Source: Nitrospirota bacterium (GTDB taxonomy: Bacteria; Nitrospirota; Thermodesulfovibrionia; Thermodesulfovibrionales; SM23-35). From it: a stretch of 64,000 nt of DNA. The stretch's first letter is position 1; each line of letters opens with the position of its first letter. Below are positions 1 to 6,676 of the stretch, in pieces. The position numbers and the translations under genes are program-made. The stretch spans positions 1 through 64,000 of the forward strand of contig JACUUX010000007.1 in assembly GCA_014859105.1 (NCBI GenBank), in the 5' to 3' direction. Under the pieces are notes generated by a model. It searched no databases. It saw only the letters and a program-made list of their open reading frames with translations, and was not told the origin of the DNA.

Positions 1-38
1 CAGATAATCTCTCATTCTTCAATGAATGGGGGGTAAGC

Positions 39-1193
39 ATGAAAAATATACGAGCAGAGGGAAAGTGTCCTGTATGCGGGAGATTTAGAGTACCTAAATG
101 CCCTCATGGGGTCTTTGCAAGGCAGTTTTTTGTTGACATGAAGTATCAGGGTATAAGGATTTTAAAGGGTACAGACCTTGATGGTAGAACTCTAAAAACC
201 CTTGACGATGCAATAGCTCTAAGACAGAGGCTTATAACTGAGATTCAAAATAAAACCTTTAATCTTGCTAAGTGGACATCAAAGACAAAACCTGATTTCC
301 TTTTTCAGAATCTATGCGAAAAGTGGTATCAGGAAAAGCTTAGAGAAGTCCAACAAAAGAAATTAAAACCATCTTACGTTGTAAAAATAAGGCAATATAT
401 TACTCACTATTACCATTATTTCAATAATCTCGATATACGAAGTATTTTTAATGTAAAGGATTTTGCTTTGTATTTGCCGGACAAATTGTCTCTCAAATAC
501 CAGAAGAACATTATAGATGCTCTTTCAAACTTTTTTCGCTGGTGCAAAAATAACAGGTATATATCTGAAATGCCTGTATTTCCTAAGATCAGCGTTCCGG
601 AACATCAAATCAAGGTATTGTCTATAGAAACAAGACTAAAGATACTGGAAAATATTCCCGAAGAGCACAAGCCCATATTTACCTTTCTTTTTTATCAAGG
701 TGCCAGGCCATCGGAAGTTAGATCACTGAAGTGGGACTGTATCGAAGGAGATACAGTAATATATAAACGTACATTTAGCAATGAAATATTAATAGAAACA
801 ACTAAAGAAAGTAACATCCGCTACAATTGGATATTCCCAGAAGTAATGAAAGTCTTGCCAAAAAGAACCTTCCCTTTAGACTTTATTTTCAGACACGGCA
901 AAAAAATTAAAAGACATTATTCAAAAACGTTCCTCAATGACCTTTTTAAAAATGCATTAAGAGCCTATAATGAAGAAAATGGTCACAATTTGAATATCTG
1001 TCTTTATGAGGCAACAAAGCATAGTTTTGGTACTTCATGGCGTAACGAAGGGATGCCTCTTGAAGCGATCAAGGAATGGTTTGGGCATAAGTCAACTAAA
1101 ACGACAGAGAGATATGCTAAGAGTGACGTGATTGAACTTTGGAAAATAAAGAGTGTCGGTAAAGTGTCGGTAAAGGGGCAAAATAACCCTTGA
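39..1193 (+). CDS. tyrosine-type site-specific integrase of an upstream element (int1)
   Basis: This 384-residue tyrosine recombinase would integrate or excise an element by strand exchange at an att site. The N-terminus carries a Cys-rich zinc-knuckle-like segment (CPVCG, then CPHG), followed by a SAM-like core-binding domain and the catalytic domain. Visible catalytic residues are the box I Arg in GARPSEVRSLKW, a Lys in TTKES, the GHKSTKTTERYAK block with His, and the nucleophilic Tyr. Box II reads YEATKHSFG, so the usual second Arg (LRHSF) is Lys. The ATG follows a G-rich Shine-Dalgarno sequence (GGGGGG). The gene ends 18 bp before a tRNA 3' end, the usual int-next-to-att layout, so it belongs to an element lying mostly left of the window. 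It resembles the integrase at 17171-18349 in domain order. Confidence 0.93.
   Translation: MKNIRAEGKCPVCGRFRVPKCPHGVFARQFFVDMKYQGIRILKGTDLDGRTLKTLDDAIALRQRLITEIQNKTFNLAKWTSKTKPDFLFQNLCEKWYQEKLREVQQKKLKPSYVVKIRQYITHYYHYFNNLDIRSIFNVKDFALYLPDKLSLKYQKNIIDALSNFFRWCKNNRYISEMPVFPKISVPEHQIKVLSIETRLKILENIPEEHKPIFTFLFYQGARPSEVRSLKWDCIEGDTVIYKRTFSNEILIETTKESNIRYNWIFPEVMKVLPKRTFPLDFIFRHGKKIKRHYSKTFLNDLFKNALRAYNEENGHNLNICLYEATKHSFGTSWRNEGMPLEAIKEWFGHKSTKTTERYAKSDVIELWKIKSVGKVSVKGQNNP
1153..1174 (+). repeat. two tandem 11-bp copies of GTGTCGGTAAA inside the int1 3' end
   Basis: GTGTCGGTAAA occurs at 1153-1163 and again immediately at 1164-1174, about 40-60 bp before the tRNA-derived att sequence. An 11-bp period places both copies on one helical face. 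The position matches arm-type integrase binding sites near the end of an integrated element. That role is inferred. Confidence 0.5.
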
Positions 1194-1211
1194 CTATAGC
1201 CACTTGGCAGG

Positions 1212-1263
1212 GGTTCGAATCCCCTACCGTCCACCATTTTTTCATTTATTTATCAATAAGTTA
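1212..1263 (+). other. att site made of a tRNA 3' end (junction of two tandem elements)
   Basis: The sequence has a T loop (TTCGAAT) within a T-arm stem that is complete just left of 1212, then acceptor strand ACCGTCC, discriminator A, encoded CCA, a T-run, and TATCAATAAGTTA. It is repeated at 18379-18430 with one mismatch (T at 1242, C at 18409). No D arm or anticodon arm precedes it, so this is only a tRNA 3' fragment. The intact tRNA (5' acceptor expected GGACGGT) should lie left of the window. Amino-acid identity cannot be told. Confidence 0.88.
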
Positions 1264-1287
1264 TGTTAAGGAATTTTACATAATAAG

Positions 1288-1307
1288 TGTCCCCAGACCG
1301 TCCCCAG
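1288..1307 (+). repeat. left copy of TGTCCCCAGACCGTCCCCAG, probable integrase arm site
   Basis: This 20-bp sequence is identical to 18301-18320 near the other end of the element. Each copy contains GTCCCCAG twice at an 11-bp period. The left copy starts 52 bp after the tRNA CCA and the right copy ends about 60 bp before the right repeat. The symmetry suggests P and P' arm-type binding sites for the integrase at 17171-18349. Confidence 0.6.
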
Positions 1308-1309
1308 AA

Positions 1310-1495
1310 CTACTTAAGCTTTCCTCTTTGTTCCAAGTAACGTAGGATTAAAGTCTCAATCAACTCATTCCGGCTGTCGAAGTCTTTATCCTTCCTTACC
1401 GTCTCATCAAGGAGATTCAGGAGATCAGGATTAATCCTCATCGTAATAAGCTTAGACTTATTTTTAAACATCTTTCTTAATTGCTCTACTTTCAT
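1310..1495 (-). CDS. ribbon-helix-helix (CopG/Arc-like) DNA-binding protein
   Basis: This 61-residue basic protein is probably a dimeric transcription repressor. The sequence KLITMRINPDLLNLLDETV followed by SRNELIETLILRYLEQRG has the ribbon-helix-helix pattern: a short beta strand of alternating residues (LITMRI), then helix A and helix B with the SRNELIE turn. Length is typical of CopG/MetJ-type repressors. The gene is divergent from the serine recombinase at 1636, and the 140-bp gap between them contains a 31-bp near-palindrome and repeated GTATAT half-sites. It is therefore likely to control both directions, in the position held by the master repressor in phages and satellites. The operator link is inferred. 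Confidence 0.75.
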   Translation of the reverse strand: MKVEQLRKMFKNKSKLITMRINPDLLNLLDETVRKDKDFDSRNELIETLILRYLEQRGKLK

Positions 1496-1513
1496 AAAAT
1501 AACTTTCCAGTTT

Positions 1514-1607
1514 GTATATGCAATAAGTATATCAAAAAAGTCTTGACAAGTAAATTATTTTAGTATATCTTTAATGTATATACAATTGAAAATTTTAATT
1601 GTATATA
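1514..1607 (+). promoter_or_regulatory. divergent control region: promoter plus 31-bp near-palindromic operator
   Basis: A sigma-70-like promoter reads toward the recombinase, with TTGACA at 1543-1548 and TATCTT at 1566-1571 (17-bp spacer). Just downstream, 1577-1607 is a near-perfect palindrome with arms TATATACAATT and AATTGTATATA. The core GTATAT occurs five times between about 1514 and 1606. This arrangement suits cooperative binding of ribbon-helix-helix dimers such as the product of the neighbouring gene. Confidence 0.6.
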
Positions 1608-1635
1608 CTAATGAGAATGAAAAAGGAGAAAGGAA

Positions 1636-2262
1636 ATGGAAAAGGAAAGACCCGTCATAAGAGCTGCATTGTACGCCCGCTGTTCTACCTCAGACAAAGG
1701 CCAGGATCCGGAGCTTCAGCTTGCGCCCCTTCGGGAATACTGCCAAAGGAGAGACCTTGCAATTTCAGGGGAATATATCGACAACGGTATCTCCGGTACT
1801 AAGGACCGCCGACCTGAACTTGATAGGCTTCTCGATGCAGCCAGAAAGAGGCAGGTTGACCTTATCCTGGTCTGGAAGCTGGATCGTTTCGGAAGGAGCC
1901 TGAAGCAACTCGTAACTGCCCTTGATGAGCTTTCAAATCTTGGAATAGGGTTTATATCTTATCAAGACAATATAGACCTTACTACACCACAGGGGAGGCT
2001 AATGTTTCACATTATCGGGGCTATGGCAGAGTTTGAGAGGGAACTGATACGTGAAAGAGTGAAGGCCGGCATTGAGAATGCCCGAAGGAAAGGTAAAAGG
2101 CTGGGCAGAAAGGCACTCGCTCCGATAGTCAGTGACAAGGTTATCGCATTAAGGCAGGATGGGTTCTCTTACCGGGACATTGCGCGGAAGCTCGAAGTCT
2201 CTCTTGGAAGCGTTCATAAAACCCTGTCAAATGCGGTTCCTGAAAGTGTTGCATTTGTTTAG
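1636..2262 (+). CDS. serine recombinase, resolvase/invertase family
   Basis: This 208-residue small serine recombinase cuts and rejoins DNA through a 5'-phosphoseryl link. The resolvase domain covers residues 8-145, with catalytic Ser17 in YARCSTSDKGQDPELQ, the WKLDRFGRS block, and helix E (AEFERELIRERVKAGIENA). A C-terminal helix-turn-helix (FSYRDIARKLEVSLGSVHKTL) binds DNA. Length fits Tn3-type resolvases and Hin-type invertases, not the large integrases. The start has a strong Shine-Dalgarno sequence (AAGGAG and AAAGGAA). It is the first gene of the rightward operon and is controlled from the palindromic region upstream. It might resolve element dimers or invert a segment; no inverted crossover sites were recognised. 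Confidence 0.93.
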   Translation: MEKERPVIRAALYARCSTSDKGQDPELQLAPLREYCQRRDLAISGEYIDNGISGTKDRRPELDRLLDAARKRQVDLILVWKLDRFGRSLKQLVTALDELSNLGIGFISYQDNIDLTTPQGRLMFHIIGAMAEFERELIRERVKAGIENARRKGKRLGRKALAPIVSDKVIALRQDGFSYRDIARKLEVSLGSVHKTLSNAVPESVAFV

Positions 2263-2325
2263 GTTTTGGGTAGCTGTTTGGGGCGTTCGAAAAACAAGTC
2301 TTTTGTGGACAGAAAGGAGATTAAG

Positions 2326-2730
2326 ATGAAAAAGGCAGAAATAAAGTATTACATAGTAGGAGAAAGAATCTCTCTGGATGATGGAATTATCGGAGTAAAG
2401 AAAGATTCTAAGGACTTTCTTGAGTTAATAGCTCAACGTCTCAGGCGCGAAGGCGAAGTCTCGATTATCCCGCTTGCAAAAACCAGACAAGAGCTCTTTA
2501 GCAGGATACATTCTAAAACATTCGAGATGGAGAATCTCGTTAAGGCTATTAGGGATTTGGCTACACTGCACGAGAAAGAAGAGGATCGGGAATATGATCC
2601 TTCGGTGTATGACAGTTTATGTACGATAATAAATAACCTCTCTGATGAAATTGCAACGCTGGCACACACAGCAGACACAAGTAAAGAAGAAGCCCGCTGC
2701 CTGAAACCATTAGATGAAAAATTATTATGA
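2326..2730 (+). CDS. hypothetical protein (134 residues)
   Basis: I do not recognise this family. The ATG at 2326 is chosen because AAAGGAGATTAAG precedes it directly; an upstream TTG at 2266 in the same frame has no such signal. The protein starts MKKAEIKYYIVGERISLDD, and a mixed N-terminal part is followed by a long charged helical region from about residue 60 (SKTFEMENLVKAIRDLATL). No membrane segment or Cys motif is visible. Its stop overlaps the next start in an ATGA, so translation of the two is probably coupled. Confidence 0.7.
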   Translation: MKKAEIKYYIVGERISLDDGIIGVKKDSKDFLELIAQRLRREGEVSIIPLAKTRQELFSRIHSKTFEMENLVKAIRDLATLHEKEEDREYDPSVYDSLCTIINNLSDEIATLAHTADTSKEEARCLKPLDEKLL

Positions 2731-2888
2731 TGCTGTGTTGCTTTAAGGAAGATAAAAACATCTTAGATCTCATAGAGCAGGTAATCGAGGAAGGCCGTAA
2801 TCTGAATGTAAGCAGCAGGCTTATTGCCGAGACCATCATTCAGAGGCTTCTGGAAATGACAAAGAAACAGAAAGGAGATAAAAGATAA
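2727..2888 (+). CDS. small hypothetical protein (53 residues)
   Basis: The frame opens with ATGATG overlapping the previous stop (ATGA, start 2727) and ends at TAA 2886-2888. The predicted peptide starts MMLCCFKEDKNILDLIEQVI and ends with a Lys-rich tail (MTKKQKGDKR). It is mostly amphipathic helix. Tight coupling with the gene before it and ordinary codon use support a real gene. Function is unknown. Confidence 0.5.
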   Translation: MMLCCFKEDKNILDLIEQVIEEGRNLNVSSRLIAETIIQRLLEMTKKQKGDKR

Positions 2889-2921
2889 CGTTAAGGGATA
2901 TTAAAAGAGGTCGTTTATCCG

Positions 2922-3113
2922 TTGAACCCTAAAGCCCCTATTTCGCCTGAAACCGAAGAGACGATAGAACCCTTAGGCTTGCCTAAAATCGAACCGCCTG
3001 CGGTTGCTGAGAAGCCCACAGGGTATGTAAAGGAGTTACTCAGGGAAAGCCAAAGGTTTAGACTTTCTACAAAGGGTTATTGTATTCTTACAGAGCATGC
3101 AAGACCCCTATGA
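2922..3113 (+). CDS. small Pro/Glu-rich hypothetical protein (63 residues)
   Basis: A TTG start at 2922 lies after AAAGAGG. The first 35 residues are rich in Pro and Glu (PISPETEETIEPLGLPKIEP) and likely disordered; the rest is basic. The C-terminus overlaps the next frame by 17 bp. I recognise no family. A frameshift joining it to 3097-3294 is possible but not needed, since both frames look complete. Confidence 0.4.
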   Translation: MNPKAPISPETEETIEPLGLPKIEPPAVAEKPTGYVKELLRESQRFRLSTKGYCILTEHARPL

Positions 3114-3294
3114 TAAAATTGTCTGGCGTGGCGTTATACAAATCTGTGCTGCAATGGGTATGAGTTGGCCGGCTGCTAAGAAAGAACTCAAAATGCTTCG
3201 GTGTTTGCGTTATATCAGCAATCGGCCTGTGGTTTACGTTGAAGCTTACAAAAAGGCTCTGGCAAAGTTTTACGGTGGGATTGACGACAACTGA
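3097..3294 (+). CDS. small predicted helix-turn-helix protein (65 residues)
   Basis: An ATG start lies inside the end of the preceding gene. The order helix (DKIVWRGVIQICAAMG), turn, helix (SWPAAKKELKMLR), then a strand-like pair (CLRYISNRPVVYVEAY) resembles a small winged or excisionase-like DNA-binding fold. The match is by pattern only. No strong Shine-Dalgarno is visible, so translation probably depends on the upstream gene. An excisionase or accessory regulator role is conceivable but unproven. Confidence 0.45.
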   Translation: MQDPYDKIVWRGVIQICAAMGMSWPAAKKELKMLRCLRYISNRPVVYVEAYKKALAKFYGGIDDN

Positions 3295-3371
3295 GATAAA
3301 GTAGAGCCTTGAGTGGGTACAATCCATAGGGCTTCCTACTGCGCCCAAGAAGATGTCACCCGAATAAGAAA

Positions 3372-3400
3372 TTGAACTAATAAACAATAATTGGTACAAT
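3372..3400 (+). promoter_or_regulatory. predicted promoter of the toxin-antitoxin pair
   Basis: TTGAAC (3372-3377) and TACAAT (3395-3400) are separated by exactly 17 bp. Transcription would begin near 3406-3408, only about 5 bases before the ATG at 3412. No Shine-Dalgarno sequence lies there, so the toxin message is predicted to be almost leaderless. Confidence 0.55.
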
Positions 3401-3411
3401 GAAACTACCAT

Positions 3412-3699
3412 ATGCAATCTCGATTGATTGTTCACGATAAGGTCAAGGAAGCCGATGGTAGTATTGTTGAGGTAAAGATCTGGAGCGTCCCGGTCTCTGA
3501 GGAGAAGAAACACGGTTTCAGATATTCACTGGCTTACATCAAGGCCGGAAAGTGCGTTGTATGTTACGACAATCATACAGGCAAAGGAGATCATCGGCAT
3601 TATATAGGCCGAGAGGAGCCTTACAGGTTTACGACTATCGACAAGCTCCTTGAGGACTTTTACAATGATATAAGGAGGCTTAAAGGCTATGAAGGTTAA
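3412..3699 (+). CDS. TumE-like (DUF6516-type) toxin
   Basis: This 95-residue protein resembles TumE-type toxins of type II toxin-antitoxin modules. Family-like features are the opening beta hairpin (DGSIVEVKIWSVP), HGFRYSLAYI, the core RHYIGREEPYRF, and a final helix IDKLLEDFYNDIRRL. The HYIG-x-EEPY block is the best signature. Start 3412 places the DGSI motif at the usual distance from the N-terminus. It overlaps the next gene by 11 bp, typical of paired toxin and antitoxin genes. The module may stabilise the element or act against phages. The molecular target cannot be read from the sequence. Confidence 0.75.
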   Translation: MQSRLIVHDKVKEADGSIVEVKIWSVPVSEEKKHGFRYSLAYIKAGKCVVCYDNHTGKGDHRHYIGREEPYRFTTIDKLLEDFYNDIRRLKGYEG

Positions 3700-4069
3700 A
3701 AATGTAACCATAGGAATCAAGAGTGTCAAGGAAATGCTCGGCGAAGCAGGAGACGTGATGAAAAAGCTTGAACGGGGCGAAAAAGTACCTAAAAAAGGAC
3801 CCGGTATTTACTTTGATACCCTTGATACAATGAGAAAGGCAATAACAGAGGAGCGTATACGAATCATCAAAGTGATACGACAACGGCATCCAGCATCCAT
3901 CTATGAACTGGCAAAGATACTTGGCAGGAACATTAAGAATGTCTCAGACGATGTTCACTATCTTGCAGATCTCGGGTTAATTGAACTGCAGAAAGCTAAA
4001 ACAGACGGACGTGAGAAGAAGATACCCCGGGTGAATTATGAGAAGATCCGCCTTGAGATAGCGGTTTAG
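3689..4069 (+). CDS. TumA/HVO_A0114-like antitoxin with winged helix
   Basis: This 126-residue protein is the probable antitoxin and autorepressor partner of the TumE-like gene. An N-terminal linker (residues 1-45) is followed by a MarR-like winged helix-turn-helix: RIRIIKVIRQRHPASIYELA, then GRNIKNVSDDVHYLADLGLIEL, then a basic wing (KAKTDGREKKIPRV). Such DNA-binding antitoxins are the known companions of TumE toxins. Start 3689 follows GGAGG at 3674-3678. The 11-bp overlap implies coupled translation. Confidence 0.75.
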   Translation: MKVKNVTIGIKSVKEMLGEAGDVMKKLERGEKVPKKGPGIYFDTLDTMRKAITEERIRIIKVIRQRHPASIYELAKILGRNIKNVSDDVHYLADLGLIELQKAKTDGREKKIPRVNYEKIRLEIAV

Positions 4070-4142
4070 TTAAGACGGTAATCAGGGGATAGTCTTCCGG
4101 AGGCGAAAGCGGTTTTCTCCTGAGTTTAAGGAAGCATGGAGA

Positions 4143-5543
4143 ATGGAAAAAAAGAAGAAGAAGAAAAAGAGAAAGAGTATAAGTAAAAGTAAGGGAGTTA
4201 CCTATCCAGAATATCCTGGCGAGCCCAGACTTAAACCCACAAAGATGCTGTTATACGGGGAAAAGGAGTCTTCAGTAGATGGTTTTGCTATCACAGGCAA
4301 TTGGAATAAAACATCGATAAGGTTAACGATAGAAGCCTCACACGAAGATTGGAAAAAATTAAACGAGTACATTTCATTTAGACATTGTGAAATGTCACGA
4401 CGTCGTGAAGAACTTATCTCAAAATATATTACTTCTACTTCAAACGAAGATTTAAAGATAAACGCTATCGTAGCAGCCATTTCAGAACTTAATCCGGAGA
4501 CTAATTTCACCACAGAGGGCTTACCCAAAGTCGAAGCGATTGAGCAATATCTCGACTTACAGGTATCCATAAAAGAACGTGATCTTGCATGGCAGAGGTA
4601 CAAAGAACGACAGGAAGTTCATACGTCAACTGGTTTGAAGTCGGGAGTTGATGTTAATCATACTGTCGAATCCCCCGAAGAACGTTTGAGAAGGCTAAAA
4701 GGGGAGACTGGTATTACACAGATAGCTCCATCTGGACCCACGGTGATCAAGGAAGTGGAAACAAGGACAGTGAGTGCCTCCAGTCAGCTTATTTCTGAGT
4801 TTCTGGCTTCTTTTGTAATCCCTGCTGTTGAGAACTCCCCGGAGAGACTCTCAGACCCCAGACTATGGACAGGGAGATATGGCACTGATTTAAGGCCGCT
4901 TCGGGGACAACATGTCAATCAATGGTTCATTGATGATTTAAAAATAGCAGCAGCTCTCTTACATGCCCTTTTTAAATTTTTATTCCGTAAGGACAATCAA
5001 CAGTTTAAGGATTGTCAAGAACTTTTAAAATCGTTAACTATCCCTAAAAAATTCCCCCAAAATATTCGTCCGGCACTGGAAGGGAGTTCCCGAAAGCCTG
5101 ACTCCATAGCTTATACGGCTCGTTGTCTTCATTTGGTATTTGGTCAATATTTGAAACGTTGTAAAATTAGACCGTTTCCTTCTGATTTAAAGAGATTTGC
5201 AACTACCTACATATATGCTGGGAATGCCTCTTTGAAAAACCCAGATGTTAAAATTTTGGATTTAGTTGATAATTTTCTTTCTGGCTCTCAGAGTTATCAT
5301 GCACCACATATACCGAATAATTTCAATTTCCAGAAAAGATTGATTGATGCTGTGTGGCAATTATTTGTTCTTGACCTTATAGAGAACTTGGCTGAGGTTT
5401 ATTTGAACATTCATTCGCGTCAAGTAATACCGACGGATATACCTGAAGACTGGCCATTTGAAGAATATCCCTATCCTCTTCACTCCTCACATAAAGCCGT
5501 TTTATACAAAGCCATAGAAGCAGCCTTCCCGCCTCGTCAGTAA
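4143..5543 (+). CDS. hypothetical protein with poly-Lys start (466 residues)
   Basis: I do not recognise a family. The N-terminus is extremely basic (MEKKKKKKKRKS), which would suit nucleic-acid binding. Residues about 40-160 are charged and helical. At about residues 170-190 it carries HTVESPEERLRRLKGETG, nearly the same peptide as the end of the terminase-like protein at 16177-16710. The C-terminal 270 residues contain long hydrophobic helices (ALLHALFKFLF, VWQLFVLDLIENLAEVYL) but no clear signal peptide or transmembrane topology. The ATG follows AAGGAAG. A packaging-related or DNA-binding role is a guess from the shared peptide. Confidence 0.6.
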   Translation: MEKKKKKKKRKSISKSKGVTYPEYPGEPRLKPTKMLLYGEKESSVDGFAITGNWNKTSIRLTIEASHEDWKKLNEYISFRHCEMSRRREELISKYITSTSNEDLKINAIVAAISELNPETNFTTEGLPKVEAIEQYLDLQVSIKERDLAWQRYKERQEVHTSTGLKSGVDVNHTVESPEERLRRLKGETGITQIAPSGPTVIKEVETRTVSASSQLISEFLASFVIPAVENSPERLSDPRLWTGRYGTDLRPLRGQHVNQWFIDDLKIAAALLHALFKFLFRKDNQQFKDCQELLKSLTIPKKFPQNIRPALEGSSRKPDSIAYTARCLHLVFGQYLKRCKIRPFPSDLKRFATTYIYAGNASLKNPDVKILDLVDNFLSGSQSYHAPHIPNNFNFQKRLIDAVWQLFVLDLIENLAEVYLNIHSRQVIPTDIPEDWPFEEYPYPLHSSHKAVLYKAIEAAFPPRQ

Positions 5544-5670
5544 TTCTTTACTTCAAAATTTACCAACCGACGTCTTTTTTTTTTGATGACGTCAGTGGTT
5601 TACACAAAATATTCTTTTATAGTTTCATATTTTTAAATTTATTTTTTCGAACATCGAGAAGGAGATGCAT
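5544..5670 (+). promoter_or_regulatory. intergenic region with GACGTC inverted repeat
   Basis: GACGTC occurs at 5569-5574 and 5588-5593 on both sides of a run of ten T. ACC and GGT extend the symmetry loosely, with one arm interrupted. It could be a weak terminator for the 466-residue gene or an operator for the replication module that follows. A strong Shine-Dalgarno (AAGGAG) lies at 5658-5663. Confidence 0.35.
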
Positions 5671-5931
5671 ATGCAAATTAAAAAGTTTCAGGATCCGTCT
5701 TTTCCAGCCGCATTCGATGCTCTCAAAAAAGATTACATAATAACTCCGCGGAATAACCCCGAGACGCAACTGGTCGAATTCGAAGTTCAGGGACAGAATA
5801 TCGACGAAGCGATTCAGGCAATTTACGAAAACAAGCCTGTCGGCGTCCTTGATTTCATCCGCGCGCTGAAAAGTTACAGGAGTGCGATTTTTGCATTGAA
5901 GAGGCAGAGAAATGGCGTCACCGCAAGTTGA
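5671..5931 (+). CDS. small hypothetical protein before the replication initiator (86 residues)
   Basis: The ATG at 5671 is six bases after AAGGAG; the ATG at 5665 is too close. The protein has a mixed alpha/beta character (LVEFEVQGQNIDEAIQAIYE) and a basic end (ALKRQRNG). No known domain is recognised. It overlaps the replication initiator by 20 bp, which suggests a shared message and coupled translation. A role in replication control is inferred from position only. Confidence 0.6.
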   Translation: MQIKKFQDPSFPAAFDALKKDYIITPRNNPETQLVEFEVQGQNIDEAIQAIYENKPVGVLDFIRALKSYRSAIFALKRQRNGVTAS

Positions 5932-6676
5932 AAACGGCTATACAAAAATAGCAAACGAGATTCTTGAAGCACTTGCGAGAATACGAATACCGGGGGAGGC
6001 GGTGCAAGTACTTTTGATAATTATCAGGCTTACCTATGGCTTTCAAAAGAAGAAAGATAGCATCTCTCTTTCACAATTCTACTTAAAGACGGGAATCGCT
6101 AAATCTTCAATAATTCGGGCAATCAGGACATTAGAAAAGCTAAATCTCATTTACAAAAAAGTAAACGGAACAGTCACAGAGTATAGTATTAATAAGGATT
6201 TCGAGACTTGGAAGCCATTTACTAAAAAGTCAACGTTTACTTTTTCGTCAACAAACGTTTACAAAAAAGTAAAAAAACGTTTACTAAAAAGTAACCCACA
6301 AAAGAAAAAAGAAACTATTACAAAAGAAAACAGCGCCCCTGAGATTTTGAATCTTTCCAGTTTATTAGCTGATAAAATGCTTGCGAACAATCCTAAGCAT
6401 AGATCACTTAATGGGGAAAAAGAGTCAACAATTCAAAAGTGGGCTGATGCAATCGAGAAGCTCCACAGAATAGACAAGCAAACTGTCGAGGATATCAAAA
6501 CTGTAATTGAGTGGTCGCAAAAGGATCCTTTTTGGAAAGTGAATATCCTCTCAGGTGAAAAACTGCGAGAGAAGTGGGATGTGTTGTATCTGCAAGCTAA
6601 AGAAGCTAAAAAAAATCTAAGGGATTCTCACAGTGATCCGATCGACAAGCTCAAAAAAAAGATGGGGATAGCATGA
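5912..6676 (+). CDS. phage replication protein O-like initiator
   Basis: This 254-residue protein has the N-terminal winged helix of lambda-O-type initiators: VENGYTKIANEILEALARI, RLTYGFQKKKDSISL, then KTGIAKSSIIRAIRTLEKLNLI. That domain binds iterons and occupies residues 5-95. A Lys/Ser/Thr-rich linker (100-145) follows, encoded by a stretch of repeated TTTAC..AAAAAGT units, then a C-terminal helical region that would load the helicase. As in lambda, the origin repeats lie inside the initiator gene. It overlaps both neighbours, with ATGA at its end. Helicase and primase are encoded just downstream. Confidence 0.85.
   Translation: MASPQVENGYTKIANEILEALARIRIPGEAVQVLLIIIRLTYGFQKKKDSISLSQFYLKTGIAKSSIIRAIRTLEKLNLIYKKVNGTVTEYSINKDFETWKPFTKKSTFTFSSTNVYKKVKKRLLKSNPQKKKETITKENSAPEILNLSSLLADKMLANNPKHRSLNGEKESTIQKWADAIEKLHRIDKQTVEDIKTVIEWSQKDPFWKVNILSGEKLREKWDVLYLQAKEAKKNLRDSHSDPIDKLKKKMGIA
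6150..6295 (+). repeat. iterons inside the initiator gene, candidate replication origin
   Basis: Repeats begin TTTAC(A/T)AAAAAGT at 6150, 6218, 6258 and 6280, with a diverged copy (TTTACTTTTTCGTCAAC) at 6236. Steps from 6218 are 18, 22 and 22 bp. Each unit is also partly palindromic (TTTAC ... GTAAA). The tract is very A-rich and continues into AAAAGAAAAAAG at 6301-6310. This is the layout of lambda ori within gene O. Origin function is inferred. Confidence 0.7.

Noticed and set aside
1202-1236. Possible complete tRNA gene
   Set aside because: Only T arm, acceptor 3' strand and CCA are present; the bases upstream belong to int1 and form no D or anticodon arm.
1004-1237. Minus-strand frame of 77 codons
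   Set aside because: It lies antisense to the end of int1 and the tRNA fragment, and its sequence is the well-known artefact of reading a tRNA 3' end as protein.
2922-3294. Programmed or accidental frameshift joining two small genes
   Set aside because: Both frames have their own start and a coherent composition, and no slippery sequence is visible at the overlap.
4143-4200. Poly-Lys N-terminus as a sign of sequencing slippage
   Set aside because: The run mixes AAA and AAG codons and the downstream frame is intact for 450 codons.
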